From: Streptomyces cylindrosporus | Lineage (GTDB): Bacteria > Actinomycetota > Actinomycetes > Streptomycetales > Streptomycetaceae | Assembly: GCF_022698165.1 (NCBI RefSeq) | Contig: NZ_JALDAY010000018.1 | Location: forward strand, 1 to 64,000 | Direction of reading: 5' to 3' | DNA: 64,000 nt | Shown: in pieces, positions 41,990 through 50,339 of the stretch | How the letters are laid out: the number at the start of each line of letters is the position of its first letter | How positions within the stretch are numbered: position 1 is the stretch's first letter | Made by a program: the position numbers and the translations under genes | The notes under the pieces: generated by a model | What the model was told of the DNA's origin: nothing | Seen by the model: only the letters and a program-made list of their open reading frames with translations | Database searches by the model: none

Positions 41990-43123
41990 ATGGCCACCGT
42001 CACCGTGGGTGCCGTACGGGAACGGGCGCCCGGCGAACGCCGCGTCGCCCTTGTCCCCGAGGCCGTCACCCTTCTGCGCCGGGCCGGACTCGACGTCCTG
42101 ATCGAGACCGGGGCCGGAGCCGGCGCCTGGTTCACGGACGCCGAGTACACCGACGTCGGCGCGCGGGTCGTACCCCCGGAAGAGCTGTACGCCCACGCGG
42201 ACGTCGTCCTGTGCGTCGGCCCGCCGGATCCGGAGACCGCGCAGGCACTGCGCGGCGGGCAGACCCTGATCGGCCTGCTCGAACCACTGCGCCACCCCGC
42301 CCTCGTGCAGGAGCTGTACCGGCGCGGAGTGCGCCCGGTGAGCCTCGATCTGCTGCCGCGCACCCTCAGCCGCGCCCAGTCCATGGACGCGCTGACCTCC
42401 CAGGCCGCCGTCGCCGGGTACAAGGCGGCCGTGCTGGCAGCCGATTCGTACGACCGCTTCTTCCCGATGCTGACCACCGCGGCGGGCACCATGCGTCCGG
42501 CGCAGGTCCTGGTCCTCGGCGCCGGAGTGGCCGGGCTGCAGGCCATCGCCACCGCCCGCCGCCTCGGCGCCGTCGTCACGGCGTACGACGTACGCCCCGA
42601 GTCCCGAGAGGAGGTGGAGTCGCTCGGCGCCCGATTCCTGGACATCAAGCGCCCGCCAGGCACCGAATCGGGCGCCGGACAGGGCGGTTACGCACGGGAG
42701 TTGTCGGCGGCGGAGCAGGCGGCCCAGCGGGAGGCGCTGGACGCCCACATCGCCCGTACCGACATCGTCATCACCACCGCGCAGGTGCCGGGCCGCAGGC
42801 CGCCGCTGCTGGTGACCGCGGCCGCCGTCGAGACGATGAAGCCCGGCTCGGTCGTCGTCGACCTCGCGGCGAGCGAACTCGGCGGCAACGTCGAGGGTTC
42901 CGAGCCGGAGAAGACGGTCGTGCTGGACAACGGCGTCACCGTCATCGGAGCCGGACATCTGCCGTCCGCGATGGCGACCGCCGCCTCCACGGCCTACGCC
43001 CGCAACCTCGTCGCGCTCCTGCGCCACCTCGTGCGCGACGGCGAACTCGTCCTCGACCCGGCCGACGAGATCACGGCCGCACTCATGGGCGAAGCGTCAC
43101 TGAAGGGAGGCGCCTCCTCATGA
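41990..43123 (+). CDS. pntAA: NAD(P) transhydrogenase subunit alpha part 1
   Basis: 377 residues, the NAD(H)-binding domain I of proton-translocating transhydrogenase (alanine dehydrogenase-like fold): VGAVRERAPGERRVALVPEA, LSRAQSMDALTSQAAVAGYK, VLGAGVAGLQAIATARRLGA, and AAGTMRPA. Split-gene organisation (AA, AB, B) as in Rhodospirillum and many actinobacteria. With the two genes that follow it transfers hydride between NADH and NADP+ using the proton gradient. Overlaps pntAB by ATGA. Confidence 0.95.
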   Translation: MATVTVGAVRERAPGERRVALVPEAVTLLRRAGLDVLIETGAGAGAWFTDAEYTDVGARVVPPEELYAHADVVLCVGPPDPETAQALRGGQTLIGLLEPLRHPALVQELYRRGVRPVSLDLLPRTLSRAQSMDALTSQAAVAGYKAAVLAADSYDRFFPMLTTAAGTMRPAQVLVLGAGVAGLQAIATARRLGAVVTAYDVRPESREEVESLGARFLDIKRPPGTESGAGQGGYARELSAAEQAAQREALDAHIARTDIVITTAQVPGRRPPLLVTAAAVETMKPGSVVVDLAASELGGNVEGSEPEKTVVLDNGVTVIGAGHLPSAMATAASTAYARNLVALLRHLVRDGELVLDPADEITAALMGEASLKGGASS

Positions 43124-43431
43124 ACAACCTCGATCTGCTCACCGCGATCACCGTCTTCGTGCTGAGCGTCCTGGTCGGCGTCGAGGTCATCAGCAAGGTC
43201 CCCGCGACCCTGCACACACCCCTGATGTCCGGCTCCAACTCGGTGCACGGCATCGTCGTCATCGGCGCCATGCTGATCGCGGCCGAGTCGCACACCTTGC
43301 TCGGCTACGTCCTGGCCTTCGTGGCCATGGTGTTCGGCGCGATGAACGTCGTCGGCGGGTATGTCGTCACCGACCGGATGCTGGAGATGTTCAAGGCCAA
43401 GCCCCGCAGCGACGAGAAGGCGGAGGTGTGA
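43120..43431 (+). CDS. pntAB: NAD(P) transhydrogenase subunit alpha part 2 (membrane)
   Basis: 103 residues, three to four hydrophobic helices: LLTAITVFVLSVLVGVEVIS, ATLHTPLMSGSNSVHGIVVI, and LAFVAMVFGAMNVVGGYVVT. The LHTPLMSGSNSxHG element is the family mark. Forms part of the proton channel with PntB. Translationally coupled on both sides. Confidence 0.95.
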   Translation: MNNLDLLTAITVFVLSVLVGVEVISKVPATLHTPLMSGSNSVHGIVVIGAMLIAAESHTLLGYVLAFVAMVFGAMNVVGGYVVTDRMLEMFKAKPRSDEKAEV

Positions 43432-44849
43432 GCGCCATGGACACCGTCTCCAACGCCGTGCACTACGTCTTCCTGGCCGCCGCCGTCTGCTTCGTCCTCG
43501 GCCTGCACCTGATGAACCACCCCCGTACGGCCCGCCGGGGCAACGCGATCTCCGCGTCCGGCATGGCCGTCGCGATCGCGGCCACGGTGTGGCTGGTGGC
43601 CCACGAGGGCACGATCACCACGACCGGCTGGCTCGTGCTCGTCTCGGGCGGGCTCGTCGGCGCCGCGCTCGGCCTGTACGCGGCGCGCGAGGTCAAGATG
43701 ACCGCCATGCCGCAACTGGTCAGCCTGTTCAACGCGGTGGGCGGCGGGGCGGCCGCGCTCATCGCGGTCAACGACCTGCTGCAGGCCGACGACCCGGCCG
43801 CGCTGGGCGCACGGGTCTCCCTCCCGGGCGCCCTGGACATCGTCATCGGCGCGGTCACCTTCTCCGGATCGCTGATCGCCGCCGGCAAGCTGCAAGGGGT
43901 CGTCTCCGGCGCGCCGGTGGTGTTCCCGGGAGCGCGGCTGCTGAACGTGGCGCTGCCGCTGTCCTTCGTGGCCGGCACGGTCTGGCTGGTCCTGTCGCCG
44001 GACTCGCTGACCGCCCTGTACGGGCTCGTGGCCGTCGCGCTGCTCTTCGGCGTGACGATGGTGCTGCCCATCGGCGGCGCGGACATGCCGGTCGTCATCG
44101 CCCTGCTGAACGCCTTCACCGGGTCGGCCGTCGCGATGGCGGGCTTCGTCCTTGACGAGACCGCGTTGATCATCGCGGGCATGCTGGTCAGCTCCTCGGG
44201 CGGCATCCTGACCAAACTGATGGCCGACGCGATGAACCGCTCGATCGCCAACGTGGTGGTCGGCGGCTTCGGCACCGGGGACAGCGCTCCCGCCGCGACC
44301 GGGGGAGCCCCGGCCCAAGTGCGCTCGGTCTCCGCGGACGACGTGGCGGTCCAGCTGGCGTACGCGAGCCGGGTCGTCTTCGTCCCGGGCTACGGTCTCG
44401 CCGCCGCCCAGGCCCAGCACGAACTCGGCGACCTGGCCCAGCTGCTGACCGACCACGGCGTCGAGGTCAGCTACGCCATCCACCCGGTCGCGGGCCGCAT
44501 GCCCGGGCACATGAACGTGCTGCTGGCGGAGGCCAACGTGCCCTACCCGCAGCTGAAGGAGATGGACGAGGTCAACCCCGAGTTCCCGCAGGCCGACGTC
44601 GCCCTCGTCATCGGCGCGAACGACGTCACCAACCCGATCGCCCGCAAGCCCGGCAACGCGATCTCCGGCATGCCGATCCTCGACGTCGACAAGGCGAAGA
44701 GCGTCGTCGTCATCAAGCGGTCCATGGGCCACGGCTACGCCGGAATCGACAACGAGCTCTACACCAACCCGAAGACCGGGATGTTCTTCACCGACGCGAA
44801 GAAAGGACTGAGCGAACTGAAGGCGGCGGTCGGCGAGTTCGTCGGCTGA
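43428..44849 (+). CDS. pntB: NAD(P) transhydrogenase subunit beta
   Basis: 473 residues from GTG 43428 (overlap with pntAB; ATG 43437 also possible). N-terminal membrane part to about residue 280 with eight or nine helices, then NADP(H)-binding domain III: VPGYGLAAAQAQHEL, HPVAGRMPGHMNVLLAEA, GANDVTNPIARKPGNAI, and KRSMGHGYAG. Depending on the proton gradient and NADH/NADPH ratio the enzyme makes NADPH or relieves excess NADPH, which fits the redox theme. A perfect hairpin follows. Confidence 0.95.
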   Translation: MSAMDTVSNAVHYVFLAAAVCFVLGLHLMNHPRTARRGNAISASGMAVAIAATVWLVAHEGTITTTGWLVLVSGGLVGAALGLYAAREVKMTAMPQLVSLFNAVGGGAAALIAVNDLLQADDPAALGARVSLPGALDIVIGAVTFSGSLIAAGKLQGVVSGAPVVFPGARLLNVALPLSFVAGTVWLVLSPDSLTALYGLVAVALLFGVTMVLPIGGADMPVVIALLNAFTGSAVAMAGFVLDETALIIAGMLVSSSGGILTKLMADAMNRSIANVVVGGFGTGDSAPAATGGAPAQVRSVSADDVAVQLAYASRVVFVPGYGLAAAQAQHELGDLAQLLTDHGVEVSYAIHPVAGRMPGHMNVLLAEANVPYPQLKEMDEVNPEFPQADVALVIGANDVTNPIARKPGNAISGMPILDVDKAKSVVVIKRSMGHGYAGIDNELYTNPKTGMFFTDAKKGLSELKAAVGEFVG

Positions 44850-44862
44850 CACCGGGCGCGGT

Positions 44863-44889
44863 GAACCCCCGCGTACGTCGCGGGGGTTC
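44863..44889 (+). terminator. hairpin terminator after the pnt operon
   Basis: Perfect 11-bp stem GAACCCCCGCG / CGCGGGGGTTC with a 5-base loop, 13 bases past the pntB stop, followed by a T/C-rich stretch. A second, weaker inverted repeat (CGGCCCG/CGGGCCG) lies at 44917-44939. Confidence 0.85.
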
Positions 44890-44999
44890 TGTCCTGTCCG
44901 TCACCTGTACGAGCTTCGGCCCGATTCTCCACCGGGCCGGTGCTCCCCATCGCCCTTGCGGCCACAGTGAGTTCACCGTGACCGGAAGGGGGATCCGCC

Positions 45000-45863
45000 A
45001 TGTCGATGCTGCTGATCGAGGGCGTGTACAGAATCGTGGGCGCGAGTCCGGACGGGGACTCGGTGCGCTTCTACCCGGACGACCCCAGCCAGTGGGACCT
45101 GCTGCGAGGACGGAGGGTACGGTGCAACCAGGCGGGCGGCGCCCAGCTGCGGCTGGACGGCATCGACACCCTGGAGACCCACTACCGTCCGCCGCACGGA
45201 CCCGAACTCCACCAGCCCGCGCCCTACGCCGGCAAGGCCGCCGACGAGCTGCTGGACCGGCTGGGCTTCAGCGGCGTCGAGCGCGACAGCCGCGGCATCG
45301 TCAAGCAGGCCACCCCGGAGTCCCGGCCCGGCTACATCTTCACCCGCAGCGCGGACGTGCACGGCCGGTGCGTGGCCTTCGCGGGCGTCGGTGCCGCTCC
45401 GGGTACGAGCGGCACCTTCGTGAGGTTCGAGGTCGCCGATCTCCTCAACACGCTCAACCACCATCAGCTCGCCGAGGGCCTGGCCTACCCCACCTTCTAC
45501 CGTCAGCTCTTCGTCGACCTCCGTGAGGCGATGGCCACGGCGGCACAGGAGGCGCGGGCGGCCGACAAGGGCCTGTGGCAGAGCGACCAGACCCAGAGCG
45601 GCGCGAAGATCACCGGGCTCGACTCGCTGACCACGTCCGCCGTGCTGCTGCCCAAGCTGTTCCGCCGCCTGGCCGACTACCTCGTACTGGGCGACGGGAA
45701 CCCCTCGCTCGACGGCTTCCACGACTACCTCGCGCAGCGCGACGACCGGCTTCTGATCGTCTCCAACGGTCAGTGGACCGGCTTCGACACCGTCGTCGAC
45801 GTCACCGCCGACACCGTGAAACTCACCCATGCGCCGGAGGACCTGGTGTTCGACGAGAAGTAG
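45000..45863 (+). CDS. staphylococcal nuclease-like (TNase-fold) protein
   Basis: 287 residues. VYRIVGASPDGDSVRFYPDD and RLDGIDTLETHYRPP recall the D-G-D and R-L-x-G-I-D-x-x-E motifs of thermonucleases, with the later AQEARAADKGLWQ matching the family's A-x-x-x-x-x-GLW element. No signal peptide or membrane segment is visible, unlike most secreted thermonucleases, so it may be cytosolic or exported by another route. The C-terminal third (about 205-287) is not recognised. Stands alone; its end is 4 bases from the convergent oxidoreductase gene. Confidence 0.72.
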   Translation: MSMLLIEGVYRIVGASPDGDSVRFYPDDPSQWDLLRGRRVRCNQAGGAQLRLDGIDTLETHYRPPHGPELHQPAPYAGKAADELLDRLGFSGVERDSRGIVKQATPESRPGYIFTRSADVHGRCVAFAGVGAAPGTSGTFVRFEVADLLNTLNHHQLAEGLAYPTFYRQLFVDLREAMATAAQEARAADKGLWQSDQTQSGAKITGLDSLTTSAVLLPKLFRRLADYLVLGDGNPSLDGFHDYLAQRDDRLLIVSNGQWTGFDTVVDVTADTVKLTHAPEDLVFDEK

Positions 45864-45867
45864 CCCG

Positions 45868-47493
45868 TCACTCCTCCGGCACCATCTCGATCGCCCCGCA
45901 CGGACACTCGGCCGCGCACAGCCCGCACCCCTTGCAGTAGTCGAGGTCGATCGCGAACCCCTTGCCGGGGCCCAGCTTGGTGATCGCGTTGTCCGGGCAG
46001 ACGCCGTAGCAGTTGTCGCACTCGAAGCAGTTCCCGCACGACATGCAGCGCCGCGCCTCGAACAGGGCGGTGGACTCGTCGAGACCCTGCACGACCTCGT
46101 CGAACGTCGAGACGCGGCGGGCGAGTTCGAGCGTCGGCCGCACCTGCGCCGGGGCGTCGGAGTAGTACCAGGTGTTGAGCCGGTCGGAGGACGCGAGGGC
46201 GTGCTTGGGGCCGGGCTCGTACACCGTGCCGCGCAGATACGCGTCGATGTGCCGCGCCGCCTTCTTGCCGTGCCCCACCGCCACGGTCACCGTGCGCTCG
46301 GCGGGCACCATGTCGCCGCCGGCGAAGATGCCCTGACGGCCCGTCATCAGACCGTCGGCGACCTGCACCGTGCCGTGGTCCAGGGTCAGCTCCGGCACGT
46401 CCCGCAGCAGGGACAGGTCGGAGTCCTGGCCGAGGGCGAGGACCACGCTGTCCGCCTCCAGTTCCTCGAACTCGCCGGTGGGCTGCGGGAATCCGGTCTC
46501 GTCCAGTTCCATGCGCTCGATGGTCAGCCGGCCCTCGTCGGCGTGCTTGATGGTGGACAGCCACTTCATCCGCACGCCCTCCTCCAGCGCCTCCTCGACC
46601 TCGATGTCATGGGCGGGCATACGGTCCCGGGTGCGCCGGTAGACCACCACGGCCTCCGTCGCGCCCAGCCTGCGTGCCGTGCGGGCGGCGTCCATGGCCG
46701 TGTTGCCGCCGCCGTAGACGGCGACCCGGCGACCGAGGAGCGGCGGGCCCTCGCCCTCCATGCTGCCCAGCACGGACACCGCGTCGAGGATGCGGGCGCT
46801 GTCCCCGGCCGGGATGTAGGCGCGCTTGCCGATGCCCGCGCCCACGGCCAGGAACACGGCGTCGAAGCCGCCGTCGGCCTGCGCGCTGAGCACGTCCTCG
46901 ACCTTCGTGCCGAGTTCGAGGGTGACGCCCATGGCCGTGATCCGGTCGATCTCCGCGTCCAGCACCTCGCGCGGCAGCCGGTAGCGCGGGATGCCGTAAC
47001 GCATCATGCCGCCGGGCTTCTCCTGTGCCTCACGGACCGTCACCTCGTGCCCGAGCAGCCGCAGATGGTACGCGGCCGACAGCCCGGCCGGACCGGAGCC
47101 GACGACCAGGACACGCTTCCCGCTCGACTCCGCCGGAGCCTCGACGCTCCAGCCCCGCCTGATCGCCTCGTCGCCAAGGAACCGCTCGATCGAGTTGATG
47201 CCGACCGCGTTGTCGACCTGGACGCGGTTGCAGGCGGTCTCGCACGGGTGGTAGCAGACGCGGCCCATCACGGCGGGCAGCGGGTTGTCCCGCATCAGCT
47301 GCCGCCAGGCGGACTCGTAGTCGCCGCTCTCCGCGTGGTACAGCCACTGCTGGATGTTCTCCCCGGCCGGGCACGCCTGGTTGCACGGCGGCAACCGGTC
47401 GACGTAGAGCGGCCGTTCGGTGCGCCAGGCGCCGGTGTGGTTGGCCAGGCTGGAACCGACGTTCAAAGTGATCGCGAACGGTTTGTCCTTCAC
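45868..47493 (-). CDS. GltD-like NAD(P)/FAD oxidoreductase fused to a two-cluster ferredoxin
   Basis: 541 residues. N-terminal Fe-S domain (CNQACPAGENIQQWL; CYHPCETACNR), then FAD (VVGSGPAGLSAAYHL) and NAD(P)H (VYGGGNTAMDAARTARRLGA) domains as in the glutamate synthase small subunit, ending in a ferredoxin domain (CMSCGNCFECDNC; CKGCGLCAAECPCGAIE). Last gene of the 2-oxoacid:ferredoxin oxidoreductase operon and overlapping porB, so the ferredoxin tail probably stands in for the delta subunit while the flavoprotein couples reduced ferredoxin to NAD(P)H. It is not likely a glutamate synthase, as no large subunit is near. Confidence 0.88.
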   Translation of the reverse strand: MKDKPFAITLNVGSSLANHTGAWRTERPLYVDRLPPCNQACPAGENIQQWLYHAESGDYESAWRQLMRDNPLPAVMGRVCYHPCETACNRVQVDNAVGINSIERFLGDEAIRRGWSVEAPAESSGKRVLVVGSGPAGLSAAYHLRLLGHEVTVREAQEKPGGMMRYGIPRYRLPREVLDAEIDRITAMGVTLELGTKVEDVLSAQADGGFDAVFLAVGAGIGKRAYIPAGDSARILDAVSVLGSMEGEGPPLLGRRVAVYGGGNTAMDAARTARRLGATEAVVVYRRTRDRMPAHDIEVEEALEEGVRMKWLSTIKHADEGRLTIERMELDETGFPQPTGEFEELEADSVVLALGQDSDLSLLRDVPELTLDHGTVQVADGLMTGRQGIFAGGDMVPAERTVTVAVGHGKKAARHIDAYLRGTVYEPGPKHALASSDRLNTWYYSDAPAQVRPTLELARRVSTFDEVVQGLDESTALFEARRCMSCGNCFECDNCYGVCPDNAITKLGPGKGFAIDLDYCKGCGLCAAECPCGAIEMVPEE

Positions 47494-48497
47494 GGCACGT
47501 CCTCCTGTGCCAGCAGCCCGAAGCGGCTGATGTTGCGGTCGGCGGCCCGTTGCAGCCGGGCGATGACATCGGTGCGGAGTTCCGGCTCGAAGAGGTGCGC
47601 GTACCGCTTCTGCGGGCGCAGGTACTCCTCGACGGGCAGGCGCCGCCGGATCGGCGTGACATCGGTGACCTCGCCGTCCCTGGCCTCGAACACCGGGAAC
47701 AGGCCGGTCTGTTCGGCCAGCCGGGCGATGCGCACCGTGTCGTGGGACGCCGTGCCCCAGCCCAGCGGGCAGGGCACCAGCACATGCAGATAGCGGGCGC
47801 CGCGCATGCTCATCGCCCGGTGCACCTTGGCCTCCAGGTCGCGCAGCCCCGCGACGGTGGCCGTGGCGACGTACGGGATCCGGTGCGCCATCGCGATCAG
47901 CGGCAGGCTCTTGCCCTGCCCGAAGGGGGCGCCGGGGTCATCGCCGACGGCCTGGGTGGTGGCGGTGCGCGCGGTCGGGGGAGTGGCCCCGGAGCGCTGC
48001 ACGCCGGTGTTCATGTAGGCCTCGTTGTCGTAACAGACGTACAGGACGTCGTCGTTGCGCTCGAACATGCCCGACAGACAGCCGAGACCGATGTCGACGG
48101 TGCCGCCGTCGCCACCCTGCCCGACCACCCGGATGTCCGTACGGCCTTTGGCCCGCAGGGCAGCCGCCACACCGGCGGCGACCGTCGGCGCGTTGCCGAA
48201 CAGCGAGTGCAGCCACGGCAGTTGCCACGACGTCTCCGGATACGGGGTGGAGAACACCTCCAGGCAGCCGGTCGCGTTGACCGCGATGACCTTGCCGCCG
48301 GCCGCCCGCTGTGCCGCGTCCAGGGCGTAGCGGGCGCCGAGCGCCTCGCCGCAGCCCTGACAGGCGCGGTGACCGCAGGTGAGCGTGTTGGAACGGCCGG
48401 GGTCGGCCTGGTCGGACTGAGCGTCCGGGCCCAGCAGCCGGTTCCCGGCGGCGAAGCTGCCCACCTGGTAGAACTTGACCTGAGGTGCGGCACTCAT
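47490..48497 (-). CDS. porB: 2-oxoacid (pyruvate):ferredoxin oxidoreductase beta subunit
   Basis: 335 residues. Thiamine diphosphate site GQGGDGGTVDIGLGCLSGM followed by YVCYDNEAYMNTGVQRS, and cluster Cys in TCGHRACQGCGEALG plus NATGCLEVFSTPYP. These match the PorB/VorB family. Decarboxylates pyruvate (or another 2-oxoacid) to acyl-CoA, passing electrons to ferredoxin. Its ATG overlaps the porA stop and its stop overlaps the next gene's start region. The substrate cannot be fixed from sequence. Confidence 0.92.
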   Translation of the reverse strand: MSAAPQVKFYQVGSFAAGNRLLGPDAQSDQADPGRSNTLTCGHRACQGCGEALGARYALDAAQRAAGGKVIAVNATGCLEVFSTPYPETSWQLPWLHSLFGNAPTVAAGVAAALRAKGRTDIRVVGQGGDGGTVDIGLGCLSGMFERNDDVLYVCYDNEAYMNTGVQRSGATPPTARTATTQAVGDDPGAPFGQGKSLPLIAMAHRIPYVATATVAGLRDLEAKVHRAMSMRGARYLHVLVPCPLGWGTASHDTVRIARLAEQTGLFPVFEARDGEVTDVTPIRRRLPVEEYLRPQKRYAHLFEPELRTDVIARLQRAADRNISRFGLLAQEDVP

Positions 48498-49735
48498 CGG
48501 TTGCTCCCCACATCGCGCAGCATGTTCTCCGCCGACGGACCCGACCGCCTGGTCTTCGCCATCCGCGCCAACTCCCGGTCCACCAGCTCGGTGTTGAGGT
48601 CGAGGAAGGTCAGCTGTTCCAGCCGGCCGGCCATCGCGTCGTCGAACAGCCGGTGCAGGGACGTCTTGGTGATCGGACGCCCGCCCAGCCCCGCGACCAC
48701 GGTGTGACCGTCGAGCTGGATCCCGGACAGCGCGGTCCGTACGTTCGCCGACACGATCCCGCCGATGCCGACCGCCAACGCCCGCTCCAGCACGACCACT
48801 TGCCGGGCCCGGCCGAGCACGGCCCGTACCGCGTCGAGCGGGAAGGGCCGGAAGGACGTGATCGCCAGGGCACCGATCCGCACCCCGCGCGCACGCATCT
48901 CGTCGACGACGTCGCACACCGTGCCGAACACCGAGCCGAGCACGACCACGATCGTCTCGGCGTCCTCGCAGGCGTACGGATGCACCAGCCCGCCGGAGTG
49001 CCGTCCGAAGACCTGCCGGAACTCCTGGGCGACGCGCGGGATCGCGTCCAGCGCCTGCATCTGCTTGGCGTGCGCCAGATAGCGCACCTCGGTGAAGGCG
49101 TCCGGGCCGACCATCGCGCCGATCGACACGGGGTCCTGCGGATCCAGCACCTGACGGGGCTCGTACGGCGGCAGAAACGCGTCGACCTGCGACTGCTCCG
49201 GCACCTCGATCCGCTCCCAGGCGTGGGTGAGCACGAAGCCGTCCATGCACACCATCACCGGCAGCGACAGCTCCTCCGCCAGCCGGAAGGCCTGCGGATG
49301 CAGGTCGGCGGCCTCCTGGTTGTCGCGCGCGTACAGCTGGATCCAGCCGGAGTCGCGCTGCGACATGGTGTCGCTGTGGTCGTTCCAGATGTTGATGGGC
49401 GCGCCGATGGCCCGGTTGGCGACCGTCATCACGATCGGCAGCCCGAGCCCGGAGGCGTTGTAGAGGGCCTCCACCATGTACAGCAGGCCCTGGCTCGCGG
49501 TCGCCGTGTAGGTGCGGGCGCCCGCGGCCGAGGCCCCGATGCACATCGACATCGCGGCGAACTCCGACTCGACGTTGACGTACTCGCACGGCTTCAGCGA
49601 CCCGGACTTCACCAGGCGGCTGAGCTCCTCGACGATGTGGGTCTGCGGCGAGATCGGGTACGCCGCGATCACCTCGGGCCGGCAGCAGGCGACGCTCTCG
49701 GCGACCGCGCGCGACCCCTCAGTCTGCTTGAGCAT
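48494..49735 (-). CDS. porA: 2-oxoacid (pyruvate):ferredoxin oxidoreductase alpha subunit
   Basis: 413 residues. TVIAAYPISPQT-type motif (EVIAAYPISPQTHIVEEL), YVNVESEFAAMSMCIGASAA, TYTATASQGLLYMVEALYNA, and the C-terminal domain with FRPFPLDAVR. These are the PorA pyrimidine-binding and transketolase C-terminal-like domains. Forms the heterotetramer with the gamma, beta and ferredoxin components encoded in the same operon. Overlaps the gamma gene by 17 bases. Such enzymes are typical of anaerobes and often oxygen-sensitive. Confidence 0.93.
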   Translation of the reverse strand: MLKQTEGSRAVAESVACCRPEVIAAYPISPQTHIVEELSRLVKSGSLKPCEYVNVESEFAAMSMCIGASAAGARTYTATASQGLLYMVEALYNASGLGLPIVMTVANRAIGAPINIWNDHSDTMSQRDSGWIQLYARDNQEAADLHPQAFRLAEELSLPVMVCMDGFVLTHAWERIEVPEQSQVDAFLPPYEPRQVLDPQDPVSIGAMVGPDAFTEVRYLAHAKQMQALDAIPRVAQEFRQVFGRHSGGLVHPYACEDAETIVVVLGSVFGTVCDVVDEMRARGVRIGALAITSFRPFPLDAVRAVLGRARQVVVLERALAVGIGGIVSANVRTALSGIQLDGHTVVAGLGGRPITKTSLHRLFDDAMAGRLEQLTFLDLNTELVDRELARMAKTRRSGPSAENMLRDVGSNR

Positions 49736-50297
49736 GCGCCCGCTCCTCCCGCTGGGCCTTGCTGACGTGGGCGTGGGCCTCCCGGGCCGCGGCGGCGTTG
49801 GCCCGCCCCAGCTCGCCGGGGAACCGCTCGTGGACGGCGGCGGTGAGCGAGTCGATCGTCACGCAGCCGGTGAGTGCGGCAAGGCCGCCGAGCAGGACGA
49901 TGTTCGGCACGGGCCGGCCGAAGTGGCGCACCGCGAGGGCGGTGGCGGGGACGGTGAGCACGGGACCCGGCAGCTCCATGAGGCCCAACTCCTCCACTGA
50001 CATGGGTGAGTTGACCAGCACGGAGCCGCCGGGCCGCAGCCCTTCGAAGACGTTCACCTGATGCAGCAGCGTGGGGTCCTGGACCACCAGCGCGTCGGGC
50101 CGCATGACGGGCTCCCGGACCCGGATCGGCCGGTCGTCGATCCGGCAGAACGCCACCACCGGCGCCCCCGTCCGCTCCGATCCGAAACTCGGGAACGCCT
50201 GCGCGTGGCGGCCCTCCATGAACGCCGCCACCGACAACAACTCGGCGGCCGTGACGGCACCCTGGCCGCCACGGCCGTGGATACGAACCTGGAACAC
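49719..50297 (-). CDS. porG: 2-oxoacid (pyruvate):ferredoxin oxidoreductase gamma subunit
   Basis: 192 residues. QVRIHGRGGQGAVTAAELLS at the N-terminus, FPSFGSERTGAPVVAFCRI, and LVNSPMSVEELG are the gamma-subunit family marks (CoA-side domain). First gene of the porG-porA-porB-oxidoreductase operon. Only 42 bases separate it from the USP stop upstream, with no strong hairpin, so USP-driven read-through is possible. ATG 50297 after GGAAGGGAAGGTGCC. Confidence 0.92.
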   Translation of the reverse strand: MFQVRIHGRGGQGAVTAAELLSVAAFMEGRHAQAFPSFGSERTGAPVVAFCRIDDRPIRVREPVMRPDALVVQDPTLLHQVNVFEGLRPGGSVLVNSPMSVEELGLMELPGPVLTVPATALAVRHFGRPVPNIVLLGGLAALTGCVTIDSLTAAVHERFPGELGRANAAAAREAHAHVSKAQREERAHAQAD

Positions 50298-50339
50298 GGC
50301 ACCTTCCCTTCCGGACGGGGATCCGTGTCTGTGGACGGG

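Noticed and set aside
45868..47493. Calling this gene glutamate synthase small subunit (gltD)
   Set aside because: No large subunit nearby; the ferredoxin tail and por operon context point to an electron-transfer role instead.
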